Part shown: positions 34,558-47,232 of the stretch, in pieces
Position numbering within the stretch: position 1 is the stretch's first letter
Layout: every line of letters begins with the position of its first letter
NCBI GenBank assembly: GCA_964016985.1
Contig: OZ024830.1
Span: 16,644,419 to 16,708,418 of the forward strand
DNA: 64,000 nt
Reading direction: 5' to 3'
Origin: Anodontia alba
Lineage: Eukaryota > Mollusca > Bivalvia > Lucinida > Lucinidae
The notes under the pieces: model-generated
Told to the model about the DNA's origin: nothing
Databases searched by the model: none
Seen by the model: only the letters and a program-made list of their open reading frames with translations
Made by a program: the position numbers and the translations under genes

Positions 34558-34799
34558 TTGATATATGCTATTAATACAATCATAAAATGTCGCATCTGAC
34601 AGCATTAGTCTATCGTTTTTGAATTGGATAAAAAATGAAATGATTTTTTACCGTATCTCTGAATAAATGTTGGCAACATTAATTCAGAGATCCTTAAAAA
34701 ATCATTTCATTTTTGATTCCGTTTAAGAACTAAAGACTAACTGAATTTTTACAGGCTGTCAGGTGCCACGTTTTATGATTGTATTAATACTATACATCA
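34558..34799. mobile_element. Foldback MITE, ~242 bp
   Basis: The left arm (34558-34675; e.g. TATTAATACAATCATAAAA and AAAATGAAATGATTTTTTA) is mirrored by the right arm (34681-34799). The centre is the small palindrome AATGTTGGCAACATT between TCTCTGAAT and ATTCAGAGA. A few indels exist between the arms. No coding capacity. Confidence 0.82.
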
Positions 34800-34859
34800 A
34801 TTTATCAAACCTTTCTTGGATAATATATAGGAATATGAAGCCTTTAAGGAAAAAAACAA

Positions 34860-35870
34860 AACAAACCATGAAACGATAATACCTCGCCATTATCATGTCA
34901 TGGGGAGATAACAATGTTAAAAGCTGACTAAATGTACCAATAGCAATCGCAAACTAGATCTCCATAATATAAATGCACATATCAAGTTTGGTGAAAATCA
35001 GCTGAGATTGTCCTGATACTAAACCATGGATGCGTCTTAGGAAGATAACTCTGTCAAAAATTGATGAAATTTGTCCATTAGCAATCACAAAATCAGATCT
35101 GTGTAATATCAATGCACACACCCTTTGGTGAAAATCCACTGATATTTACTCAAGTTATCGTCCGGAAATGAAAAATCAGATGTGTTGCAGGCAGGTAAGT
35201 CTGTCAACAAGAGTTCTGCAAGGGGTATCATGTGCCCCCCCCCCCCCCCCCCACCCCCGAAACCAGATCCTTACAAACATTTTCAAAGGGGCGTTACTCT
35301 GTTAATAGTTGGTGGACTTTAACATCAAAATAATATGCCCTGCTCTACATCATGGTCTAACTATGTATCGAGTTTCACCTTGATCTTATGTAAACTGTAG
35401 GAAGAGTTATCAGGAAATGAAAAATTTACAGATGGATGAAAACACACCAAGAGGCATAACATAATAAGCCCTGTTTTTCAAACTGGCAGATAAAAATTGC
35501 TGAAATTTGCCTTTTAGCAAACCAGATCTCCACAATATCAATGCACATACAAAGTTTGGTGATAACCCATTGATATTCACTCAAGTTATCGTCCGGAAAC
35601 ATAATTACGGATGGTTGTAGGACAGACGTTCTTACGAGAGGTACGTTTTGAGGTTAGATCCTTTGATATTTTTAACCCTACAACACCCATTTTTAATTAT
35701 TTTTAACACCGCAATGACGGAATAAACAGACACCCATAATACAAACACTAATCTTGGTATGTACCTGGCGTATGTACAGTCAGACTGACAGACAGAGAGG
35801 CGGACACACGGACTACCAACTTGAAACCATAATATACCACTACTATCATGTGACGGGGTGTAAGTATGTG
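34860..35870. repeat. Mosaic array, ~150-180-bp units of two families
   Basis: Units with CCAGATCTCCATAATAT, AAGTTTGGTGAAAATC and GTTATCGTCCGGAAA occur near 34935, 35078 and 35513. Between them (about 35285-35430) lies one unit of a different family (GGGGCGTTACTCTGTTAATA, TACATCATGGTCTAACTATG) whose own arrays are at 54930-55400 and 59820-60480. A C-run lies at 35236-35252. The right edge carries CAGACTGACAGACAGAGAGG and a CCATAATATACCACTACTAT cap. Confidence 0.75.
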
Positions 35871-38027
35871 TTTACTCTAGCTTAGCAAGATTATATATAC
35901 ACAAATAAACATGGGCAAAAATGCATACACAAAATACAAACAGGTAACAAAGTTGTACTGTCAGAAGTAGCAAGAATACCACTTGATTGAGGTATTAGTC
36001 AAATTTAAATATAGCTGACTGTATCTCAAACTACTAATTAAGTCAAAATAAATTTTGGGCACTGTTGTTCAGTTTTGCTGTATGTTCATTAGACTTTAAA
36101 CTTCTTTTATCTCAAACTACTGTTTCCTCAAACAAAAATTTCTAGTCCCTTGCGATTTGAGATACAGAAAGTCCACTGTATTCTACATTAACATACACAC
36201 AATATATATATTTATTATACTGGGTGGACACCCGAAGAGCCTCCAACATAACAAAAGAGTAGTGGGAACTAATTACTCAGGACTGAGCAAAGTGGTGAAA
36301 CCTCATCTGAAGGAGTTCTGGTGAATATGAAGCAAAATATGAGCAGAAATACGGCTCGGTGCAATGACAGAGCTAAAGCATCACCAACTGAGCTTTCTGC
36401 CTCAGACCTCTCTTATTCTAACTGCAACAGCCAGCTTAGAACTAAGACTGGTATCAGCCATCTTAGACTAGTGCAAATGCATTTAAACAAAAAGGCTCAA
36501 ATGGATATACTCTGCTCAGCTGGTACACACTGCAACTTAATAAGCTAACCTGGGCCAAATTCACCGCTTTCTAAATATTAAAAGCAAGTTGAAACATTCA
36601 ACACTGATATGATACTTGTATGAACTTTAATTACACAGTTTTAAAATTCATCCCTGTAACATAAACAGTAGCACTCCATGCATTTGATTAAGGTAAGTCA
36701 TTGTCAGTAATGACAGACAAACTATAAGAATTATTTAAAACATGTATAATCAGTGTCATGCAAAAAGGAGCTTAATGTAAAGAACAGGAAGGCCTCAGAT
36801 CAGCCAGCTTATCTACTCAAAATCTGAGCCTTTTCTGTTTGCATGTGTTAAGCCGACTTTTTGTGAGACAAGGCTAATGTAAGAAATATGTATTAAATCA
36901 ATAAGACATACAGTATCAAGTATTTTCCAAATCAGCTTATTTTCCTGCTAAACACTGCCTACTACTAACACAATAATATGATTTGAATTTAAAATGTATT
37001 GATACATTTCCAAGGGAGATCACTCTGACCAGAATCTTTTTTTTCCCTTCTCAAAGCAAGCTACAAATGTATTAAATAGAATTTGCTTCCTTTGTGAGAA
37101 AATACTCTGCATAACAGTAGCTCATTCTTATTGTATCACAATAAACACATTCTTTAAACCCGAAACCTTTATCTGCAGTTCTCATAAAGCGTAACTGAAA
37201 AATCATTTTAGTTATTTTGGTTACTACACATTCCAAACTACTTTCAATAAAATAGCATCCTTTTCTGGGCAAATAAATTGTATCAGAAACATTTTAATAA
37301 GTGCTACAGGCACAGCCTTTTTTTTTTTTTTTTTCTTGCTTTGATGTACATTTACCTTATATTATATACACTGGATATCAGGCATACTTAAAAGAAAAAA
37401 AAAAAAAAAAAAGCAACAAAAACTATATACCCCCCTCATACTTTAAATGCCCGAGGACTGGCTTAAAACCAGTACATGCAAATGGCATATAATGAAGTTA
37501 TGTGCAAGAGAACAGTTTCTACTATTTCTCAAGGAAATTCAGACTAACACATTTTCATCAGAACATTATTGAATTCCATGTATAAGTGGTAAACATTCTT
37601 GATTAAGCCCTTTCTGCAACAAAACCGTCTGGCAATGCTCAAAGTGGTCAGATATCGGTAGAACCAGTGAAAAACGTCATGTCTAACAATATTCTTGACA
37701 ATTTCAGAACAACTGCAACAATACTGCTGACATAAGTGAAAAAAAGAACATGGTTACTGTTAAAGGGAAGTTCAAGTAAACTTCTTGTAGGAAAAAGACT
37801 TATCTGGTATAAGTCTACAAAATCAGTTGTACTGTAAAGTTTTGAATTCCAACAATGGCTTTTACAGATGAGGATTTTTGCGGCTTTTTCTATTTATATT
37901 TCACAGAAGGAACACTGGGTTTCCATGGCTTCTGGAGCTATATGTTAAAATCTTTTAATGTTAACAAGCCATGTGTACCATTAATAATGAGGCACATAAA
38001 CGATTATTTACCAAAATATTTATATGG
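35871..38027. other. Non-coding 3' flank of the KDZ gene
   Basis: No exon could be supported. The 101-codon frame at 37855-38160 overlaps a SINE. A minus-strand ATTAAA near 37953-37958 and AATAAA near 36210-36215 are possible poly(A) signals for the KDZ gene, but nothing decides between them. T- and A-runs lie at 37317-37334 and 37396-37412. Confidence 0.4.
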
Positions 38028-38312
38028 ACTTTGTTTGGTAATGGTTCAGTCAACACTATTTAGGTCATGTGGAGCCAATCAGTTTACCTATCCCCACTTT
38101 TCCTGGGCAGGCTTATACGTGGTTGACCAGTGCAGTGCACATTATTTAGCCAGAAACTGACCACTTTCCTTGAATCAGTGAAGGTCGGGAATAACCTTAG
38201 AAAGGATTTCATGACCAATCGCCACGAAAGAATGTTGCTGATCTAGCAGGTATCAAACTCGCGACCTGATCACCACTCAGACGTGATTCCAACTCAATTA
38301 CAGAGGCCTGCC
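38028..38312 (-). mobile_element. tRNA-derived SINE, family A-prime, minus strand
   Basis: Read on the minus strand: B-box-like GAGTTTGATACCTGC, body CATTCTTTCGTGGCGATTGG, and 3' block TGACCTAAATAGTGTTGACT. The head region is diverged. It lies just beyond the KDZ gene stop codon. Confidence 0.75.
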
Positions 38313-38499
38313 ACAGAATAAGGAAGTCTCACTGTTTATCAAAAGAAATACTTCATAAAATTTGTAATATGATTATCAAAACAGGTACATTAGTTTCAGG
38401 AGAAGCAACAGAATACTTCTCCAATGAAGGATAGGGAATAAAATACTGCCCAACAACAAATAGCTCGCTTTGTGGACTACATGTCCAGATGAGAGAGAA

Positions 38500-40119
38500 T
38501 TACATTTTGATTATTATGTTACATGTTGTGGCCAAAGCACATTTTCTACTGAAATTTTCATATTTCTTTTTACTCCACTGAAAAAGAAAAAACTGTAAAA
38601 AATGGTTGAATTTGCTCATGCTCATTGCACGTGCTGAGTATCGGATGTGCTGAAGAAAAGAATTTGTTTGCTCACATATTTCTGTGTTGACTTTTCGTAA
38701 TAGCATCAACCTAGATGATTTATAGACTACTGCACAAGAATGACAGAAGCCATGGAAGGTATCATGAAAAAAGCGAGTGTTCTTCCAAAAACCTGGTTCA
38801 CGGTTCAAACAATATTCTTCCAGCTGACAACTGAAGTCATAGAACATTTCTTCAGGTGCTGTTTCTAGAAAAGCATAAGCTGAGCATGCCGGGTCTTTTC
38901 TACCTTCATGCCCAGGAATCATGTGATAGCCATAACAATGACCATAGTGTTGCGGATCAAACCACAAAAATAAGTATGTGGTACCTTTTCTCCCAACTTC
39001 AGGAAATTTTTTGTAGCATTTTTCAGTTTCTCTTGCCGGTTCGTCATCATAATTACTGCTGCTACTACTGCCCATAGTGTACTTGGGAATATCCCTTATT
39101 TGTTCACCATGTGCAGTAAAATAGTAAGCTCTACCAAACTTAGCCGGGTTATAGCTCCCAGGTTTGGGATTAACCACATCAGGTTCTTTGCAATCACTAA
39201 AAATGGCAAGGACTCTTTCAATTAGATGTTCAAAGAAATCAATCATGTCTGAACAAATAGCTGTGCCTTTTCCACTTATCAAAATGTCTCGAATTTCTGG
39301 ACTAAACTGAGACACCTTGTTTAAGATATGAATATCTACATCTCCATTTAGTCTCAAAGATGTTAACATAGACTGAAATTCATCTATGTATCTGAAAGGC
39401 AATATGCTTGAAAGAGAATGATTTGTGGATAAAATTTTGAACAGGACTGCTAGCTTCTTGTGCATTCTGTTTCCACACTGTTTATGAATAAAGACCTGAA
39501 CAAGAGGAAGAAATCTTTCACCAACATGTCTTAATAACTTATCATTTCGAATAATTTCTTCCTCTAATGGCAATTCATCAGCTGTTCTCAAAGTGCCAAG
39601 AGCTCTCTTGGAGTGATATAAAAGATGATCTCTACTCTGAGCCTTGTCTTTAGCATCATGGTCTCCTTGAGAATAACTAATGAAAGCTCTATTGTTTCTC
39701 CTATTACAAGGAACTATCAGTGTAGCCACAGATGGTGTCTCAATAGGAGTAACTGTAGAATGACTGACATTAATACCTATTTTAGTTCCATCAGCTGCAA
39801 GATACCTAGGACTAAACTTGCATAATTTACAAGGCTGTCGAAAGTCAATGTTAAATTTACTAATCCATGAGAACCACCAGGCAATAAAGGTATTGCTTGA
39901 CATGAAAGAAGCTGATTTGGAATTGATACGACGATATCTATTGTTCATCAAAGTACAATAAGCACCAAATGTGATGTAAGAATTTAGCACATGATCAACA
40001 AAGTCCCAGCCTATTTCATCACCAGCCCCTGTTTCTCTAGTCAAAAAATGAATACTCTCGTTCAGCCCTGGTCCCACATCACATTGATGGGTCCTTGCTT
40101 TGCATTGTGTAATCCAGAT
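38500..40119 (-). CDS. KDZ gene exon 9: KDZ domain and stop
   Basis: 1620 nt (539 codons plus TAA) after acceptor TTTTGTTTCAG, phase 0. It carries CKARTHQC and PCKLC Cys motifs, then ADGTKIGI, FDPQHYGHCYGYHMIPGHEG, RKDPACSAYAF, FYDFSCQLEEYCLNREPG, FFHDTFHGFCH and TEICEQTNSFLQHI, the order expected of KDZ transposases. The frame is intact. Being intronless, it may be the ancestral transposase body. Confidence 0.9.
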   Translation of the reverse strand: MWITQCKARTHQCDVGPGLNESIHFLTRETGAGDEIGWDFVDHVLNSYITFGAYCTLMNNRYRRINSKSASFMSSNTFIAWWFSWISKFNIDFRQPCKLCKFSPRYLAADGTKIGINVSHSTVTPIETPSVATLIVPCNRRNNRAFISYSQGDHDAKDKAQSRDHLLYHSKRALGTLRTADELPLEEEIIRNDKLLRHVGERFLPLVQVFIHKQCGNRMHKKLAVLFKILSTNHSLSSILPFRYIDEFQSMLTSLRLNGDVDIHILNKVSQFSPEIRDILISGKGTAICSDMIDFFEHLIERVLAIFSDCKEPDVVNPKPGSYNPAKFGRAYYFTAHGEQIRDIPKYTMGSSSSSNYDDEPARETEKCYKKFPEVGRKGTTYLFLWFDPQHYGHCYGYHMIPGHEGRKDPACSAYAFLETAPEEMFYDFSCQLEEYCLNREPGFWKNTRFFHDTFHGFCHSCAVVYKSSRLMLLRKVNTEICEQTNSFLQHIRYSARAMSMSKFNHFLQFFLFQWSKKKYENFSRKCALATTCNIIIKM

Positions 40120-41142
40120 CTGAAACAAAAACACATATATTTACTTCATTAAACTATCTTAAATAATAATGAACATCTCAAGTGACTTTTTTTCAATACT
40201 TCTTTGTTTTTAAATAAATTTTCTGAATGACCCCCAAAAAAATAACAGTGACTACAGTCTGATGCATGGCTGTCATTGGAGTCTGACACAGCCATAACAC
40301 ATGTCATATATTTCCAATTAGGTATAATAGCTGTATAGCTAAGTCTTAGTCAGCACTTCCTTCTTGTACCTGAACATTGAGGTTTTCAATCTGGCCTTGG
40401 GAGGGCTAGTCGTATTTCTGGTCTTTCCTGGATAGCTCCATACTTTTTACATTTCAATCTTATCAGTATGCATGTTTGTATTCCTCTTAATGACATGAAA
40501 AACAAACAGTGGAAAGTGGTTGTTATAGCAATGTAAGCAACGTTGAAAGAAAAAAAATACTAAGTTACAATGAAGCTTAATCACTGACTTTCTTTCCTGA
40601 CAATGGAAAAAAACAACAACAACACTTGTGCGACTGATAAATGGTTGATTCTTTGGCAGACAGCAAATTAATCAAATTTTAAAGTTTGTGCCATGTGTGT
40701 AAAAATGTTTAAGTTTTTTTTTTTCTGTTTTTGTTAAATTAACATATTTTGGGAATGGTATGCACATGATGCAAAATTCATGCACAAAATTCACGTAAGT
40801 AAAACTATTTTACTACCACTCCTGACCAGTAGTTTTTAAGCTCTATTACTTTTTAAGCTGAGCTTTCCAAGACAGTTCCTCTGATGCAAGTCTTTTCTGT
40901 TCATATGTTGCTACATAAGAGCTTTTTTGGTCATTGTTCCTTAGGAAGGCTGTGTTTTGTGACTGAGGCATATATTTTACTGAAAAAGCTATTTTTTCCA
41001 CAAAATATCTGCATATGCTATGTCTTAGTATGTAATTGGCAGTGTCTCAATTTGCCTATATGACTAGTTGGAATCTATCATGCTCTGTGACAAGAAACTG
41101 ACACTTGATAGTAGAAAAGTCTTATACTGGGGTTTGAAAAAA

Positions 41143-41174
<32 letters not shown>

Positions 41175-44100
41175 AATGTTTTAATAATAGACTTATTTTG
41201 TACTTCACCTGATATTTGGCAGGCCCATGGTTCATGTACACTGTAGTTATGTATGGATAAGAAACCCTCACACCATTTTCCATATAGTAACCAGCCTGTA
41301 AAAAATAATAATTGAATATAGTCATGACAGACTAATCTATTTTTTTTGTTGTTGTTTTGGTTTTGGTTTTATGGCCCTTCCAAGATTATATCACATTATT
41401 TCAGGCTGATCAATAAACAGGAGTACCCAAAGAAAAAACTCCTGACCTTCCATTGAAGACTTTGGTCTCTCACATGTGACCTGAGTGCGGCTTAAACCCA
41501 CAGAAGTGAGACCCACTGATTAAGAGTCAGTGACCAACTAGGCCATAGTGGCCCGTGCTGTAATCTTTTAACAAGGCCAGCTACTGCAGAGCAACCATCC
41601 TCTTCTCCCTACAATGAGCTACCAAGCTAAAGTGCAGCTATTACCAATTTTAGAAAGGTAAAATTGACTTGGCAGCTAACCCATAACCTCCTGATCTGAA
41701 GGCAGTTGCTCTACAGATCTTCAGAAATGTATCCCAGTGATCTTTATCTACTATAATGATCTTCTGACAGTATGTGGCAAACCGTCTTGAATAGATCTAC
41801 CTTTGTATGAACAATTTACAGCCTAGGTAACTAAGAACAGGTGATATGCAATAAACAACTTAAGAGGGCTTGAAAGACACATCATATGCAATGTATGTCA
41901 AACATCAATCTAGATTACTGTGATCTACATATGACATGTGAAATACAAAATTCAGTTGATGTACTGTACACCAAATTTGGTCTGCATAAGCTACACACCA
42001 CATTCACAAGAGCTTGACATTAAAATAGCAGTCTCCATATAACATGAAATCGAGTATAAAAGTATGTGTGAATATATAGGGAGCATAACTGACAAGTCTA
42101 ACTGGTCTGGACCTTTTAGCCCCGTGGTTATGACATTAGATTACAGGGGTACCTGGTTCAAACCCCAGTCATGTTTTCTTTACACTTGAATTTCTCCTAC
42201 TACTACATTTAGTGCCTGGTGCCAGGTTGACTACCGTCGGAGCCCAAGTGCGATGCAATGGCAACAGTCACAAAAAGCTGGGAAAAGTAGAAAGAAACAG
42301 AAATAATTCCTAACATTTGATACAATGTTTCATTGTAGGATGGAGGAGCGTAGTAGTGTGGCAAAGTGAAGTATAAATAATTGATATACTATGTGTGTAA
42401 ATATATAGTGCACATAACTGACCAGTCTGTTCCAGACCTTTTAGCCTCACAGTTATGACGCTTGATTACAGAGCCAAGGGTACCTGGTTTGATATCCAGA
42501 TATGGCACTCAACGGGAATATTTTCTTTACAGGTCTATTTCTCCTCCTATGACATTACTGTTGTTTCTATGGCTTCTTTTGTGCTGCATGTATATGCTTG
42601 TAGGGGTTCACACAACTTGGAATTCAAAACTCCCTGACATTACCTTTTCCCACACATCAGTTGATGCATTCACAGTCTTTTCATTTTGCTATTCTCTCAG
42701 TATGTATACTTATTTTCAGGTTCCTCAATGCAACACAAACACTTATTTTTATATAAATACATGTATTATAATACATAATCCAACATGGAAAGAAAAAAGA
42801 ATGAAAGAAGTGATATACAAACAAGGCAAGAAAACCCTTTGACTCTTACAGGATATAAGCCATCATAATTTATGGTGTACAAATTTGAGGTTCCTAGCTT
42901 TTATAGTAACTGAGAAATCTTCGACAAATAAAAAAAAAAAATAAAAATAAAAAAAGATATCTTTTATATTAACATTTTACAAGAAAGAAAGAAGAATGAA
43001 GGAACAGTTGAACAATTAAGCCGAGAAAGCACAATGTCTCTTACACAGAAAGTCAACAACATTGCAGTTTATATAAATTTTGAGGTTTTAGCTTTTATAG
43101 CTCTGAGAATTCTTTAACAAGAAAAAAAAAAAAAAAGAAAAAAAAAAACATTAGCAAACCTAGAGAGAATTAAGTATGAATAGAGACATGGACAAATATG
43201 CTGAGAAAGCCCATTGTCTCTTGCCCGACATAAGCCATCATCATTCCATAGTATGCCATGTTCAAACTTCTCTTACGGCTTCTTAGAAATCTTTGACTAA
43301 ATTTTACATTGGCCAAAATGGAGAGAACGAAGAATGAAAGAATAGATGAACAAATTAGCTGCAAAATAACTGCATTGTGTATCCAATTGAGGGTTTGCAA
43401 AATCTTTGAAGAAAACTTCCATATTGGCCAATATGGAGAGAAAGAAGAATGAAAGAATAGATGAACAAATAAGCCAAGAAAGCCTGCAGTCTCTTACACA
43501 ATTAAAATCATGATTATATAGTAAACCAAGTTTGATGCTTCTAATTTTTCTTAGTTCTTTGACCAAAAAAAAAAAAAAAAATGGAGGGATGGACAGACAG
43601 ACAAATAAGGAAAGAAGGATGATGTTTGTGTTGAGGTTTTATGGCTCGGTCAACCCAATGGGGTCATTTCGAGCGGTTTACCTAACCACACGTTAAATGG
43701 GCAGGCTTAGTTCTCTAAGCGGTCAACCAGTATTGTGCACATTCTTTCCCCAGAAACTGACAACTGCCTTTGTTGAATCGGCGCAAGGGAGAGAAAGACC
43801 GTAGAAAATATTTCATGATCAATCTGTACGAAAGAATGTTGCCGATCTCGGCGGGGACTGAACCCGCAACCTCCTGGTCTCCAGTCGGACAGCGCATCCA
43901 ACTGAGCCACCGAGGCCGGCCAGGAAGGATGATGTAAATCAGTATACCCTAACTTTTTGAAGCTGGGGTATTATCAGGTTTTCATAAAATGCTATATAAC
44001 AATAAACTCACCCCACATTTACAAGTATCTGGAGTTTCTTCGGGAAACAACTGGTGATATCCCTCTGTGGCTGTGCGTAAAAACCCAACTTCATCTCTGC

Positions 44101-47100
44101 CAAATGTTCTATCATTGAAAGTTTCTCTCAGCTGCATTGCATTTTGTAATGTCTCTGAGCCATCATCAGATGGTGTATGGCTGCTCAAAGAAGGGTATTC
44201 CCACAGCCCAGACACCTCATTAAATCTGTGACCCTAGAAGTAGATAACACACAAAACCAGACATTTAGTGACAGTTTAAACATTTACTTAACAATGAAGT
44301 TTATCTCATTTACAGGAGTATACAATGCATTCTGAAATGCTTTTTTCATTCATAGATAGTTCATCTCTTTTTTACAAAGAAAGAAAGAAAGAAAGAAAGG
44401 AAGAAAGAATGAATGAAAGAAAAAAAAAGAAAATTTCTTAATTAATTAGTGTCCATATCCTGATATAGTATATCTATGCCAGTGTTTATGTTGGATATTT
44501 TTCAACTTTTGAGTGAAATGTATGCTCTACAGAGTTAAAACACTAATCATTATAATAAAATAAATCGAAGGAGCAAGAGGACCAGGATGGTACTGAATAT
44601 GGCAATTTGAAATTCAAGCTTTTTGTCAAACACTTCTTTTAAACCAATCAATTCAGTGCTGTTATGCCATTCAACTGCACAAGCACAAAGAAAATGTATC
44701 ACAAAAATACAGATATATAAAGTATCTATGTCTGCTCATGAAACAAATTAATACTTTTACTGGCTGATACTGGCGTACACTCTTTTCTCTATTTTATAGG
44801 AAAAAGACTTTAAAGTTATCGGAATCTCTGCATATCACAACCTTAATTCAAAAAAGTTTGCAAAGAGGAATCCAAAAGAAATAAGAACTATGGTAATAAA
44901 TCTAAAATAGCACACAGTTTTGCTGAGCACATTCATTAAGAGTAATGTTAAATAAAACACTGCTTACTACCTCTAGCCTTGTGCTGAGTAGAGCTCTTTT
45001 TGCATAAATACATGATATAGGCTCAGACTGTACTTTAGCAATGAAAAATTCAAAGTTACTGTTATTACAGCTGACAATCGAAAGCCAAATACCATAATAC
45101 ATTATTCATGTATTATTTTCAACATCTGAGCTTTGTAAACCAAACAGACTTAAAAAATCACTTAATAAAAAAATCCAAGCAAAAATTATGAGTGCCATGC
45201 AGAAATTGTGACTACAGAACTCAAAAGGAACAATTAGAAATCAGAACTTATAATTAAAGATACTTTGTGTCTGTGGTCATAATGCACATAAACTGTAAAT
45301 ACAACATTTTGGTATTGATTTTTTGTCAATCATCCCAAAGTTACTAAGCACTGTAATTTTTCATTGCTGATGTCCACATGACTATCACCAAATTGTAGGA
45401 AATCCAAGTAATGGTTATTTACAGAAAATAGCTGGACTGGAATCATGCATTGAGTTTTTATATTTTACCTTCTGACATGCTTAGCAGTCAAAAAGTTTCA
45501 CAAAAACTGATTAGTATCAAAACCAAATTATATTTACACATTATGGTTAACTGCTTATATATAAGCCTGCCCAGGAAAAGTGTGGTTAGGTAAACTGAAC
45601 TGCTAAATATGATCTAGTGTTGACTGGGCTGTTGAACTCCAAAAAAATACATTCATTAACTTGCAGAATACCTTGATGTCATTCATTGCCTCTTGTACCG
45701 GTGGAGGGGGCAGTTGATTATCATCATCAGGGTCATCCTCAGCCTCATTACTAGCTCCCGACTCCACAGAATCAACACCCTCAGGAAGGAGACTATACCA
45801 CAGGATGAGTTTTCATGCTAATTAGATGAGGACAAAGAACCTCTGCTTTATCAAGATAAACAATAAACCTCTTAGAGGAAGAGAAGAGGGCATCACAGTA
45901 ACCTGACTGGCAACAAAGCCTCTTGTTAGTTAAATGCACAAAGCAACACCTGTTGTCATGATCTGAAAAGACCGAAAACTTCAAAGTCCTATTTGACGGT
46001 GTTGGTAAATGACAAACTGGATCATTAATTTGATCCTTCGTAAGTTCCAACTTCCTGATCAAATTGTTTTCTGAATGTGAGGTGTTATTAAGAACTGAAG
46101 GCATATGGTCAACTATAAACTCATTGAAAAGTCGCATATGACAACAGTTAATGTTACCAAGATCCATGTCATCTAATTCCTCTTCTGATACACCAAAAGA
46201 AACTACCTGAAGAAGAGTTGTGTACATAGTACATGTACAAGTCAATTCAGTTACACCATCATAAGTTAACCTCGTCAAATGAACATAACAATCTTCTTGA
46301 AAGAGCCCAGTTGTCATGCTAACATCATTCATTACGAAAATATCAATGTTTGCTGATGAACGCCTCCAAAACAAATGCCCATTTTCTATCATTGCAAATT
46401 TGAATGTTTCATAAGGTGAAGTTTTCTGAGACATATTCCGAGATGAGAACTGAGGATCTAAGGAACTAATGTTTGACAGAAGGTCCGTCATTGTCAATCT
46501 TTTACGAGGCTCAGATCGTCTACGTTTTGGGGCTGGGGTATCAATGTCTTCAGAACCAATCACTGTACTAACAGAAGATGTGCTACAAACAGGTGCTGAA
46601 TGTCGAGTCGGATTTTCTGAATTCTGAAGCTTTGAGCAAACATCATATACCTTGCTTAGATACCCTTCTCTAAAATAAAATAAAATCTGATTCCTTGGTG
46701 AAGCTGGTTTGTATTTCCCTTTTACATCCATAATTGAAAGCCACTGAGAATAAGCAACTTTTTGATGTTGCCATCTGTGCAAATTTGAAATGCTAGAAAT
46801 GAATCGAAGCTGTTGATTCCATGAAACAGGGTACTGCAAAGGGCTGAGGAAATTTAATGACCCTGACTGGAATGTGGAACCTTCTGTTCTAAATGCACTG
46901 AAGGCCATCTCGAACTCCTCACCACTGAAGCATTTACTGGCTGAATAAAAGCTGAAAAAAAAAAAAAAAAAATATGTATATATATGTATCTTTATAACAC
47001 GGTTCGTTATAACACAGTTTTGTATATAACAGGGTTCAAAGATGGATCCCAAAAATGTATAGATTATATTGAAATTTTTCAATATGATCTATTCATTTTT

Positions 47101-47141
47101 GTTTGGATATAACATGGTTGTTTAACTAACATGGTTTATGC

Positions 47142-47232
<91 letters not shown>

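Noticed and set aside
37855..38160. 101-codon frame downstream of the KDZ gene
   Set aside because: The second half is antisense to a SINE and the first half shows no recognisable domain.
45793..45860. A micro-intron to explain the KDZ exon 6 frame change
   Set aside because: The only nearby GT..AG pair (about 27 bases, GTTCTT...AATTAG) is too short to splice and re-enters before a TGA in the needed frame.
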